Below, piece after piece: positions 34,400-47,596 of a stretch of DNA of 64,000 bases. The DNA is from Arctopsyche grandis. Taxonomy: Eukaryota > Arthropoda > Insecta > Trichoptera > Hydropsychidae. Where the stretch lies: assembly GCF_051622035.1 (NCBI RefSeq), contig NC_135365.1:25916001-25980000 (forward strand), given 5' to 3'. Each line of letters opens with the position of its first letter. Position 1 is the stretch's first letter. The position numbers and the translations under genes are program-made. The notes below the pieces were generated by a model. It did no database searches and was not told the origin of the DNA. It saw only the letters and a program-made list of their open reading frames with translations.

Positions 34400-34990
34400 A
34401 TTTTTTATATGAAACCTTTTGAAATAATTCGTGTTATTTACTATACATCAATAGAGATTATTATAAATAATATAAATACCCATTACTTGAGAGGTTTTTA
34501 TTATATAGAAGATTATTAGAAAAAATATAAATAGCCATGACAGGTTGGCCAAAGTTTTTACTACCTAAACTAATATCTAGTAGAAGTTGTTTATCCTATC
34601 TGTAGATTATTGTTTGTTAAATTTGCCCAACTTCGGGTAAAGATTGTATAGGATAATAATGGTGTATGTATTTTTGATTTGACAATGTCGTGAATTAACT
34701 TTTACGAAGACTTGCATGCTAGGATTGTATAGTAATAATTGTTTGACCTCTTTTTGTGTATTTATAAGCAAATCTATCTATATTCATATGTACATTCACG
34801 ATAATGACAACTTTTATATTTATAAATACATATATGTATATGTGTACGTATTATTCTATAATTATGTATATATTATTTATTTGAAGATTTTTTATTATCA
34901 TATTATTTAAACGTCATTGTAAACTAAATATATTTGTATAATAAATCTATTGTATTTGGATGCGTCGTTTTTCCAGAATACGTTTTCTTT
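34400..34990 (+). repeat. Ptp99A-like 3' flank block, copy B
   Basis: Equivalent to 6,780-7,380 and to 14,890-15,990, with the same landmarks (ATATGAAACCTTTTGAA; TAGTAGAAGTTGTTTATCC; TTGTATTTGGATGCGTC). Non-coding. Confidence 0.6.
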
Positions 34991-35256
34991 TCAGATAATA
35001 ATTAATAAGAATCTTAGTCTTTTGGCTGACAATCTACGATCTGATGTAATCAGTAAAGAGCGGACCAACTTTGCGCCGTTCATTGTCCATTGTTCGTCGT
35101 GCTTTGTTCATTTTTATGATGAACCTTTTTTATGCTCTCTAGCTTTGTAGTTTGCCCTGTTTCCTGGAAAAAGCACGCTTCTGGTCCTACCTCTAATAAT
35201 CAGAAGACCAAAGGGGATGAGGGCCCGCCCTTCAGAACATTAACACACAGGGCCGG

Positions 35257-36120
35257 TCCTAGGTTATTTAGCGCCCCAGTCAAAAACCTAAATTTGCGCC
35301 CCCCTATATGTACATTTTTTTTAATCTTTCGCTTCACTAAAGATATACCAAGAAATTTCAGCGAAATTTGTAAAATTATTATCTTCATATATTGTATTTT
35401 ATGTTACAATTTCAAACATAAATAAATACAACTATTTTTGTAATGTTTTTAAAGCTTTTTGGAAGAATTGAAGATTATTTTTATATAAATTTTGCCATTC
35501 AATTATACTAAATACCTGATCATCATTTGAGAAGTCATTTACAAATGTAGAAAAATAGTAATAATTAAATAAAAATCTGCCTTGAATAAAAATTTTGCTT
35601 CCTAGCCTTTAAATTAAAATCATTTAAATCTTTTAAAAGTAGTTGATACGTAAAGTTTTTGATCTATTTCGTTTTCAATTATTGATAATATAGCTAATGA
35701 ATTTAAACGCTCGTTCGATAAAGTTGACCTGAAACAGGTCTTAATAAGTTTAAGTTTGCTAAAACTACGTTCACATGACGCAACTGTTACCGGAAGGGTT
35801 AGTAAAATTCTTAAAGCTATCCATAACTTTGGTAAAACATTTTGTAGCTGGTTAATTTTTATAAAATTTAGGACTTCTATTGGAGTATTTATACCTTCGG
35901 ATATCAAAGTGCTAATTATTTGAATTTCTTCGTGTAAAGCATTATCATTTTTAACGCAATTATCTCCATCTTTAAGAATTACTTCTAATTTTATGCATTG
36001 TACTTCAAGTGATTGATTTCGGGAATATTTTTTAAATCAAACAAGAATCCTAAAGTTTTTTGAAAATCGTCAATTTGTTGAAAACGGTCTTTAAGAAAGC
36101 TATTACATTACATATCTGAA
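35257..36120 (-). mobile_element. hAT-type transposon remnant, copy B
   Basis: The terminus CAGGGCCGGTCCTAGG is at about 35,248. A minus-strand ORF (35,620-35,907, 95 aa) reads LPKLWIALRILLTLPVTVAS, CERSFSKLKLIKT, LRS-like and NERLNSLAILSIENE-like motifs, the hAT C-terminal dimerisation domain. N-terminal and catalytic parts are missing. Confidence 0.75.
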
Positions 36121-37465
36121 ATCATATTAAATACTTTGTTTTTAAAGTTTTCTTCTGGATTATTGATACTTTAGTCTACACATTCATAATCAAACATTCG
36201 TTTTTTTTTTATACGAGTTCTTTTCTCCGTAAAGATTAGTTCTACATCCAATATTTTTGCTTATTCTATTCCCTCACATTTGGCATTTTCAAATCCGTAC
36301 GATTAAATATTCTATGCATGATTTTAACAGTGATATTACTGATTCTAAATCCATTCTTCTCGACTGCATTGATATGTTAAATATATTTATGTGTTTCAAA
36401 ATATTATAGCAAGTTATGAGTAAAAAATCACAAAGCTGTTGTGTGAAAATCATAAATCCGTGAATACGTACGAGTTGTTCTACGTACGGTCTAGCTGCTA
36501 GACTTTAGCACGATGTGTTCCGGGACTTTGAAAACATCGAGACTTCGGAATCTCTAGTACATCTTAGCCATAGTGACGACTTGGAGCTAACCTGTAAAGT
36601 CACTATGGCAAATTTGTAAATAAATAAAATGTGTATACGGTAAAGTTTCAACGAAAGAGCGACCAATTGAACAATGTTGGAAACTACCGGTTGACTGCAA
36701 AGTATGCTTTACGCTTTATATTCATACATTAAAATTTCAAAGTTTTTCTCGAAACTTAATCTAAAGTCATTTCTAGATTGATTTCATTTTATAAATACAA
36801 AATATAAAAAATACAAATAAAAATGGACGCGATATATGTTTGTGGGTATGTATGTGGCGGCTGCGTCGACAAATATGGAGATTTCAAAAAACAAATTTTA
36901 GAATACCATGTGTATATGTTATGCATAGGGATGTGACATGACGACCGATCGTGTCGAGACCCGGGGTAGCGGGGAAGTTGGAGGAAGTGTAGCGTCTCTC
37001 ATGTGCTCAGATATTGAGCGAGTTGAAGCGGACACACATCCACGAAGGCACACACACATTCATTCATCAGTTCGACACGGGTAAACGGGGAGGGTTTAAT
37101 GAACGCTCGACTTTTTATATTAATACGATGCGCATGCCTATAAATTACCTCACACTATAATTATATATAACATAACTTTCTGTTAATTCGTGTATCAATT
37201 CCTTTCCGAAACCACCCGTTAAAGTCAACCGGCACAACACTAGTTATTTATATACAAGTAAATTACTAGGATCTGTAGGAATCTAGCACAACTTGTGCTA
37301 TTACGAATCGAAACCTGTGATCTCATACATTTCACACCAATCATCGTCACTCCTGTACAAACATGCATAACTCAAGGGCAACGTCCCCTTCGACCATTCC
37401 AGAAGAAAGAGTTCGTCGCTTGATCGTAAAACGAACGATACCCAACAGTGATGTCATCAGGAAAC
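36120..37465. other. No gene seen
   Basis: Counterpart of 8,500-9,840, near-identical, without coding signal. Confidence 0.5.
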
Positions 37466-37850
37466 TGTAACACGTATCCTAAAAAGTCGTGTACGCGTGG
37501 CACACGACCCCATTCTCAAACGACGTCCTGGCGCTGACCCCATAGCTATAAAACACGCGCCTCGAAAACAGGTCAACACGTGTCCCCAAGACACGTGTCC
37601 TGCATCTGTACACTGCACGACAAAGCATCTGCACACTGCACGCTTCAAGCCAGAACGTATACAAAGCGAAGCACCAGCTCCCAACACCAGAGTGAACCTC
37701 TAGAGTTCAACCAGCTCACTTCTCCGAAGCTCAACCTCTTCGTACATACAATAACCATTGTAACAATTGAACAAAAATAAACGATCCTCTTACAAACACA
37801 ACCGGTGTTTTCTTAGACCGGGACCTGGGTCAACACACCTGTCCCGCGTA
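37466..37850 (+). mobile_element. LTR-like block, copy B (tentative)
   Basis: Same as 9,844-10,225, with a partly duplicated CATCTGTACACTGCACGACAA stretch (near 37,603-37,640) in place of GAAAACGAAGA. TATA-like GCTATAAAACACGCG and AATAAACGATC are kept. Type uncertain. Confidence 0.4.
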
Positions 37851-38044
37851 CTAAAGATCAAATGGCCAACAACTGCAGCGTTTTCCCTATTCCAATTTCA
37901 TATTTCGAATTATCGAGGAGTTTAATATTTCTTAAATTTCTAGAATAACTACCACTCTATCAGTATTGTGAATGAGCATCAACGATTTTAGCATGCCATA
38001 TTTCCATTAATATTGGTAAAATTCTTGTCGAACACTTTGAGTTG

Positions 38045-38160
38045 ACATATGGGTCGCGGTCACGTTCACGTTGGCAGCCGTGTGGTTCAAACGTTTGGCA
38101 TTCGACGGTTGCGGTTGCGGTTGCGCTTGTCATTGAATGGCCGTTGCGACTGCTTTCTAC
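38045..38160 (+). promoter_or_regulatory. KNL1 non-coding first exon/promoter region
   Basis: GC-richer island with GGTTGCGGTTGCGGTTGCG, ending at donor CTTTCTAC|GTAAGT (38,160). The next exon starts at 38,436 with five bases before the ATG. I infer the KNL1 5' UTR exon. Confidence 0.5.
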
Positions 38161-38439
38161 GTAAGTCTACTTCTATTCATCATTAATATAACGAGTTCAT
38201 TCAATAACGAGTTCTGTTGACGGGTTACTCTTATTCAAATTTACATTACAAAGCGTCAGCAATCAATATTACCCATTAATGATCGATTGTGTGATTTTCC
38301 TATTCAAATTTAGCTTAACAAATGTTCGGTTTGGCCGGAACAAAATTATATTTTTGACCATATCTCGTTTAAGATTCTATTCCTGTTAAAAAATTGAGAT
38401 TTCCCTTTTTTTATAAGTAAATAAATTCATTTCAGAAAA

Positions 38440-41400
38440 ATGCAACCAGAAAAATTGCGGCGGCGCTCTTCAATTTTAAAACCACCCAAAGCAAGAAATC
38501 CACTATCGGATCTGGATGCGGAACAAAATGATGCAGAGAATGATGGAACTACGTTTGATAAAAATAAACGAGTCAGCTTTTCGAGTAAAAAAGGAGTCGC
38601 GTAAGATTATTTTATAAATAAACCGAAAATATATAAAAAATAATAAATAAATTTTGAAGGTATCGTGTAGTTAATAAATTAATTTTCATGATGTTTAAAA
38701 AGTTCAACCCAAGCTCGGCACACTTTACTTGGTTTTACATGGTTGCTTTATAGTTGCTCTGTATACATACATTCAAATACACAATTGAAGAAAAATAATA
38801 TGCCTGTAAATAATTAATATAACTATTTACTGCTTTGAAGGACTAGAAAAAGCAAGGCAAAACTGCAAGAGTTGGATCAATTTTATAAACCGGGTCATTT
38901 CACAACAATGGATGGGGCCAATTAAATAAAATTGTAATACAATGACACCAATCGATGTCAAATTAAAATATTATCATCATATAAAGCATCATCGAGGTCA
39001 CAAAAGTCTTTCAAGTTGCCGTGTTCTTGTATTTTTTTTTAAATTTAAAATTCACTGGTCAACAAATTTAATTTATTTAAAATATTTCAATTCACAGGCT
39101 CTTCACAATGACCGATCATGGAAATACAATATGGCACAATTTTTACGAAGAACCAAACAAGCCGGATGTTTCCGAAACTAGTGATGTAGCCGAATCTCTC
39201 ATTCAAAAGCTGGAAGCATCCATCAATCAACAGAGAGTGTCTCAAGGCGAGCAAAATGCCGCTGAGGATATGGAAGACGATGATCGGTGCGTGAACATCA
39301 GCGCTATGATAAACAGTCTGACGAAAATCAACAGCGAAAATGTTCCCGATGCGTCTTGTTTCAACATAACGAATCCTTTCCTATCCGACCGTACCGAGGC
39401 TCTCATCAATTTTCAATTAAAAAAAGACGCTCCGTTCAATTTGACGGATGGAGAGAATAAATTGGAGAAACTTGTAACTAAACAGTCGCCTAAAAGTGAC
39501 GTGTGCGACGACAGCGACATGTCCATCACGCAAACTATTTCAATCCCCGTTCAAATCATGACGAATGAATCCACAAAGCAAAAACCCATTGTGGCGAATA
39601 CTTTTGTTTATCCCGATGTAAGAGATAAAAAAGAAACATGGATGCACGATAAAGAAAATATACAAATTCCGATGTACACGAAGGAATTCAACGATGTTGA
39701 AAACGACATGAATGCTTACAACGATCGTTACGCTAGAAACGATATCCAACAAGACTATGAAAACAGCTCGAATGAAAACAGCATTGCATCGACTCGAAAC
39801 GTAATGCAAAAGAGCTGCGATCTATCAATAACTTCCGCGATCTCGCAAATGATCAACGATATAGAATGTAAGCAAAACAAAAATGCAAGAAACGATGTGC
39901 CAAAAATAAAGAGGACCTCTACAGTTCCAAGTCATAATGCAAATAATGCGGGAAGATCTTCCAAATGTGACATATCTATAATGACTGCAATTTCACAAAT
40001 GATACATGATATCGAAGATAAACAAAAGAAAAATTCTGACGATCATTATCATGTTCAAAACATTCTGGAAAATTCTCACAATTCAATTGAATTTAATTTA
40101 GATGACACCAAAAATCCTATTAAAGATAGAATACAAACAGAGCCGATACATTCAAAAGAAACAGAGATAAATATGTCTATGACGTGCACGACGTCTGCTT
40201 CTAGACCAACTGATGCAGATCTTGAAATTCGTTCCAAAAATAAAAGAAGGACTACAATAGTTTTCAATCCGGAAGATGTAGATTGTAATATGTCCATGAC
40301 ATGTGTAGCTCCGGCTACTGTAGCTAATCCTGATCGCTGTAGCAAAGATAAAAGAAGAACTATAGTCTTTGGTTCGGAGGAACTAGACGGAAATATGTCT
40401 ATAACATGTGGTATACCAAATTTAGATATGGAAGTATTGAATAAGGAAAATTTTGCCATTCAGGACGACAACACTAAAAACAGGAGACAAACTGTAATTT
40501 TTGATTCAAATACACCAGATGGTAACATGTCGATAACATGTAGTATACCTAATTCAGATATAGAAGTATTACATAAAGAAAATGTTGTCGTTCAAGACGA
40601 TAACATCAAAAATAGAAGAAGAACTATAGTTTTTGATTCAAGAGCACCGGATGGTAATATGTCTATGACATCTTGTATACCGACATTAGAAATGGAGCTA
40701 TTGAATAAAGAAAATTTTGTCTTTGAAGATAATAATACTAATAATAGAAGGAGAACTGTTGTCTTTGATGCAAAACAACCAGATGGTAATATGTCTATAA
40801 CATGCATACTTCCGAATGTTGAATTGAATAAATCAAACGGGCAACATTTAGTTGAGTCACATGATTGCAACAAGAGTAGGAAGCCGACATCATTAAATTC
40901 TGATTGTTTGACACCTATTTCCAATTCTGCTACTTCTGTTAGTGGTAAAAGAATGGCTGATGAAAAACAACTAGAAGGCAATATGTCGATGACTTCTGTA
41001 GTACCCATTTTTGATTCAACAAAATTAATTAAGGAACCGGTAGTCAATTCTAATAATTATGAAAAAGGCAAAAGGACGACCATAGTTTTTGATGCAAAGG
41101 CACTAGATGGAAATATGTCCATGACAACCTGCATACCCACATTGGAACCAGAATTATTGGACAAGGAAAATATTGTCAGCCAAAATAATAACAAGGACAA
41201 AAGAAGAACTGTTGTTTTTGATTCAAAGGCACCAAATGGCAATATGTCAATGACATCTTGTATACCAGCTTTAGAAATGGGATTACTAAATACGGAAAAT
41301 GTTTCCAATCAAGATTTTAACACTAATAGAAGGAGAACCATTGTTTTTGATTCAAAGGCACCAGATGGTAACATGTCTATCACATGCAGTGTACCTAATT

Positions 41401-44400
41401 TAGATATGAATGTATCGAATAAGGAAAATATTGCCATTCCAGAAGATAACATCAAGGACAGGAGAAGAACTGTTGTTTTTGATCCAAAGGCACCAAATGG
41501 CAATATGTCAATAACATCTTGTATACCAGCTTTAGAAATGGGATTACTAAATACGGAAAATGTTTCCAATCAAGAATCTAACACTAATAGAAGGAAAACC
41601 ATTGTTTTTGATTCAAAGGCACCAGATGGTTACATGTCTATAACATGCAGTGTGCCTAATTTAGATATGAATGTATCAAATAAGGAAAATGTTGTTATTC
41701 CAGAAGATAGCATCAAGGACAGGAGAAGAGCTGTGGTTTTTGATTCCAAGGCACCAAATGGCAATATGTCAATGACATCTTGTATACCAGCTTTAGAAAT
41801 GGGATTACTAAATACGGAAAATGTTTCCAATCAAGAATCTAACACTAATAGAAGGAGAACCATTGTTTTTGATTCAAAGGCACCAGATGGTAACATGTCT
41901 ATAACATGCAGTGTGCCTAATTTAGATATGAATGTATCGAATAAGGAAAATGTTGTCATTCCAGAAGATAGCATCAAGGACAGGAGAAGAACTGTGGTTT
42001 TTGATTCCAAGGCACCAGATGGCAATATGTCTATAGCAACTTGCATACCGACATTCGATGCAGGATTTTTGAACAAGGAAAATATTATTCAAGATAGTCC
42101 TGTCATTGATAGGAGGAGAACAGTTGTCTTTGATGCAAAGCAACCCGACAGTAATATGTCTATAACATGTGTATTTCCAAATATCGCATCGGATAAATTA
42201 AATATAGAACATTTAGAAGTATCGGGGGATCGCAACGACGGTAGAAAAACTATGAATTTTACGTCTGCACATCCTGAATGTGTCGCACCTATTATCGATT
42301 CTGCTACTTCTGTTGGTGGTAGAACGATTATTGATACAAAAAAATTAGTAGGGAACATGTCAATGACATGTGGAATCCCTATGTTTGAATCGACGAAATT
42401 ATTTGAAGAACCCGCAGCTGATATCAATAATTATGACAAAGGTAGAAGAACTATAATTTTTGACTCAAAAGCAACGGATGGCAACATGTCTATGACATCT
42501 TGCATCCCTAATTTGGAAGTGGAGTTATTGAACAAGGAAAATATTGCTGGCGATGATAATGCTAAAAGCAGAAGAAGAACTGTTGTTTCTGATTCAAAGG
42601 CACCAGACGGCAATATGTCTATGATATCTTGTATACCAGCTTTGGAAATGGGGCTATTGAATATGGAAAATAATGTCGTTCCAGATCATACTGTCAATGA
42701 TAGAATTAGAACTGTCGTTTTTGATGAAAAACAATCAGACGGTAATATGTCTATTACATGTGTACTTCTGAATGCCGAATTGGAGAAATTAAACAGGAAA
42801 TCTTTGGTTGAATCAGATGAATGCAACAAAAGAAATGTGAATCTTAAATCAGAAAATGTTGTTTGTGTAGTATCTAATTCCGATACAATCAAGCTTGATG
42901 CAAAAAAACATGATGGTTCAGTTCCTATTTTTAAATCAAAAAAATTGACTGGAGAAACAACAGTTGATAGCAAAGAGAAGAGGATTAAAATTTTTGATTC
43001 TAAGGCACTAGGTGGTAATATGTCAGTGACATCTTGCATTTCTACTGAAGATAATGTCATCAATGATAGGAGGAGAACAGTTTTTGATGCAAAACAACCA
43101 AACAGTAATACGTCGGTATCACCAAATGCTGAATTGCAGAAATTAAATACGATACCTTTAGCTGGCTCAAAGGATTGTAACAAAAGTATAAGAACTACGA
43201 ATTTTACGTCAATTCATTCTAACGGTATTGCCCCTATTACTGATTATACTTCTGCTGGTGATAGAAGAACAATCATTGATGCAAAACAATTTGAAGATAC
43301 CATGTCAATGACATGCGGAATGCCAATGTTTGAATCGACAAAACTAATTGACGAATCTGTATTGATTCCTAATAATTGCGACAAAGATAAAAGAAAGACA
43401 GAAGTTTTTGATCCAAAGACACCCGGTGGCAATATTTCCATGACAACTTGCATGCCGACTATAGAAATGGAGCTGTTAAACAAAGAAAACACTGGCGTTC
43501 ATGTTAATAACATTGAGAACAAAAGAAATATAGCTGTTTTCGATTCAAAGCAGCCAGAAAGTAATACGTCTATCAAATGTATTCTGCCAAATTCCGAATT
43601 GGAGAAATCAAATACAGAACGTTTAAATGAGCCACATAATAGCAATAAGAGAAGAAAGGAAACTACGAATTTTAAATCAGAAGATTTTGATACAGTAGTA
43701 CCTAATTCTGATGTGATTGAATGTGCTCAAAAACAATTAGAAAGTACCGTGTCAATGACATGTAATGTTCCTGTTTTCGAACGGGAAAAATTGATCGAGG
43801 AAGTCCCAGTTCCGAATAATTCTGGCAAAGATAAAAGCAGAAGTGCGGTTTTTGATACAAAGATACCAGATGGTATGACACCTAGCATACTTACTTTGGA
43901 AACGGAATTTTTGAACCAGAAGAGTACTGGTGTTCCGGATAGTAATATAAATGATTGTAAGAGAACTACTGTTTGTGATGCGGAACAACCAGATAGTAAT
44001 ATGTCTATTTCGTATGCACTGCTGAATTCAGAATCAGTTAAAACTACAATTGAGTCAGATTATTTCGATAACAGTAGGAGAACCGTGGAGACTGAGTGTG
44101 TAGAATCTGATCGTTTTGTTAGTGGTAGAAAATCAATATTGCTCGATGCGAAACAATTGGAAACTAATATGGCGATGACTTGTGTAGCGCCTGTTGACTC
44201 GGAAAGTTTTATCAAAGAAACCGAATTTGTTCCCAATAATTATGACAAAGATAAAAGGAGAACTGTAGTTGTTGATTCAAAGGAACCGGATGGTGCAAAG
44301 ACTAAAATATCTTGTGATTTAAATTGGCAGACTGCTGTTAACCAAGTTGGTGGAATACAAAACATTGGAAATACAGTGTTTGATACAGCAGAACAACCAA

Positions 44401-47400
44401 ATAATCCATCTGCTGAATTAGAAGGGTCAAATAAGGAACCGGATGGTGCAAATACTAAAATATCTTGTGATTTAAATTGGCAGACTGCTGTTAACCAAGT
44501 TGGTGGAATACAAAACATTGGAAATACAGTGTTTGATACAGCAGAACAACCAAATAATCCATCTGCTGAATTAGAAGGGTCAAATAAGGAACCGGATGGT
44601 GCAAATACTAAAATATCTTGTGATTTAAATTGGCAGACTGCTGTTAACCAAGTTGGTGGAATACAAAACATTGGAAATACAGTGTTTGATACAGCAGAAC
44701 AACCAAATAATCCATCTGCTGAATTAGAAGGGTCAAATAAGGAACCGGATGGTGCAAATACTAAAATATCTTGTGATTTAAATTGGCAGACTGCTGTTAA
44801 CCAAGTTGATGGAATACAAAAAATTGGAAATACAGTGTTTGATACAGCAGAACAACCAAATAATCCATCTGCTGAATTGGAAAAGTCAAATAAGGAACCG
44901 TTTGTTAAGTTGGATGAATCAAACATAAGCACAAGGAAAAATATATTTTTAAATTCAGCAGAACACGAATTAAGTCTTACTTCTTCTGCTGTCTTAAAAC
45001 AAAGCGAGAAATTAACTGTCGATCCTAATAATTCCAACTATCTTACTGTAAGGAAAACCTTTGAGCTTGAATCTGAGAAACAAGGATGTAATGAGTCAAT
45101 TCAGAATGAAATTAGCACTTTGGAAAAAAAACAAGAATTGAATGAAAAATCTACATTAGACTCCGGTAACTCCAGTAATTGTAGCAGAAATATAATTGTG
45201 ATAGATTTAAAAAATTCTGAAGATAATAGAGATGATGCTTTTGTATCAAAACTTAACCAGGAAGACGTACAGAATATTTATAATTTGGTTGAACCAGAGG
45301 ATTGTAATATGTCTGTAGATACGTCGTTTCAATTAAAAACCAAAGTTGAGACTTTCCGTAAGGACCAAAATGAACTGAAGCCTCTTTCTAAAATTTATAT
45401 TCAAGCAAATACGGACGCTGTGAGAGATTCTAAGAACTGTTCTGGAGACTTGAAGAATACCATGAATGGGAACAACTGCGATATGTCTATTTCTCTTGTA
45501 GCACCTCCAATTGATATTAAATCCAATAGTTGTATAGAACCGTTGCATGCAGACGACATTATCGAATGTGACGTGGAAATTGTAGATACAAAAGAAGATT
45601 GTAACATGTCGGTTGAATTCTCAACACCCGCTAAAAATAAATCTGCTGCAACATCAAACGAAGAAGTCATAGCCGATGTTAATTATTGTATTGGAAATAG
45701 AAGTACGATTGCCAAATTCAATGCAAAAAAAGAACTAGAATCAAATCTGAAGAAATATGATTCAGTTCCAACCAATAATTCGTATAGAACAACAATCATT
45801 ACGGATTTGCAGGCACTAAACACATCCGAAACATACGTAATATCTACTTTTAAAACGGAAAAATTAAACAATGATTGCCATGACGACAGGCATGTGTTAA
45901 TATCTGACCGAAAAGAACCTGAACTTGACTTATCGATGACATACAATCCTACTTCTCCGATCAAACAACTGCCGATAGTCACCAACGGATGTGAAGACGA
46001 TAGCAAATCCGACATAAAACGAAAATTTTCAAAGTGCAATCACGACCGTTCGAAATGTGATGCTTTGAAATTGGTGTGCGCGTCGTCTTCACCGTTAGCC
46101 AAGAAGGTCAAACAAGACTCGTGCCGAAATCAAGACCCTCCTGTCCATACCGAAGAAGTCAACGACGAAGGCAACTCTTCGGATGGTATCAACAAGTCGA
46201 GCAGTAAGAGAAAGCTGTCTGAAGATATGGAGGTGGATAAGAATGTGACGAAACGGTCCCGATCTGAAGAGTTGCGTTGCACGGCCGATGAGCCTGATTC
46301 GCCCGGAGGTATTCTCAAAGATCCACCGGAGGAGGTTTCGCCCCGTGACAGTTTGAACTCGTCGAGGAATAAACTGTTGGACAACATATCCGACATATCG
46401 TTGGTGAATACTTCTGTAGACAAATGTGGTCGGATCGACGTCTGTGACGGATCGAAGAATGCATCGTCCGAAGGTGTCGATGACGAATTCCGTATTGAAA
46501 ATGTATATGGAAGGATCTCGTCGTTGAATTTAAATACGTAAGCACATATTGTTTTGATACAAACCAAATTTTATATATGTATGTAATATATTTTTGCACG
46601 TTTCTTTTTTTTAGATCTGACTGTGAACTTAAATCGTATGATGAGGCCGAATGGAGTTTCCTTTTGTTTAATAATTGCATATTACTCAAGGTGCAGTTTG
46701 CATCGGAACAAAATGGAGGACTTGTACTGAACAGCAATACTCCCATTTCGAATATTATTTTAGAACCGATAATTGGTACGTGTTGTCTGTGTTTGATATC
46801 TATAAATAAAAATTTTGACCCACTGAATTAGAATATGACGATAAACACATAGAGATGAACGGCACGGCATGCGGTCTTGGCTTCGTGTCAAAAAGGACGT
46901 TCCCAGTTCATTGTTAATTCGTAAGATCTTATTAGTTTGACAGGTTTCTCCTTCATTTCTTCAGATATGGGATTAGCCGTTATCAATCAATGTCAAGCTT
47001 ACATATATCAATAAAAGGACAAAATATCTCCGAAAACACTCCAGGGGGTGATTTTTGGGACTGTGTGCCATTTTTTTCGCGTGTTTATAAGTATCTAAAA
47101 AAAAAATCTCGTGCCATGTGCCTCTCTGTGTGATATCGCCCTAGTATATGTTGACTTGATTTTTGACTTTTGCAGTCTTTAATTCAAAATCTAGTATTGC
47201 TGTGCCAAAAGTGAGTATTAGAATCAATAGCCAAATGTTTTTTCTATTGATTGTTATTTTTTATTGCTTTAAAATACGTATAATTATAAATATCTAGCGA
47301 ATTTTTTTTCACTTTACCATGTGTACATATAAGGATTGGTTTGTTATGTCAATATTTTATTTATTTTATCTGAACGTACTAATTCGAGTGGTAAATGATT

Positions 47401-47560
47401 TTAAATTACAATATGGTAAAATCATTTACTGCTCGAATTATGTAGTACGTTTCGATAAAACCAAAATTATTTACATAAAAAATCAATCCTTATAAACGAG
47501 TAAGAGTGAAAAATTAGCGAAATTAACTCATAGTATTCTGGAAAAAAAATGTGTATTAAA

Positions 47561-47596
<36 letters not shown>

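Larger units (their letters stand above)
26577..41245 (+). repeat. Segmental duplication, copy B
   Basis: Second copy of the block at 1-13,550. The left edge is unknown because copy A starts outside the window; sequence upstream of 26,577 cannot be compared. The right edge falls inside KNL1 exon 2 near 41,245, where copy B simply continues through the intact gene. Copy B is therefore the likely parent for KNL1. Confidence 0.95.

Noticed and set aside
38821..38925. Alternative terminal exon in KNL1 intron 1 (…LQELDQFYKPGHFTTMDG, stop)
   Set aside because: It is open and conserved in both copies, but there is no convincing splice acceptor and the two copies are too similar for conservation to mean selection.
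44240..45037. 265-codon minus-strand open frame over the KNL1 153-bp repeats
   Set aside because: The 153-bp period keeps every frame open once one unit is open. It is antisense to a strong coding exon and has no independent support.
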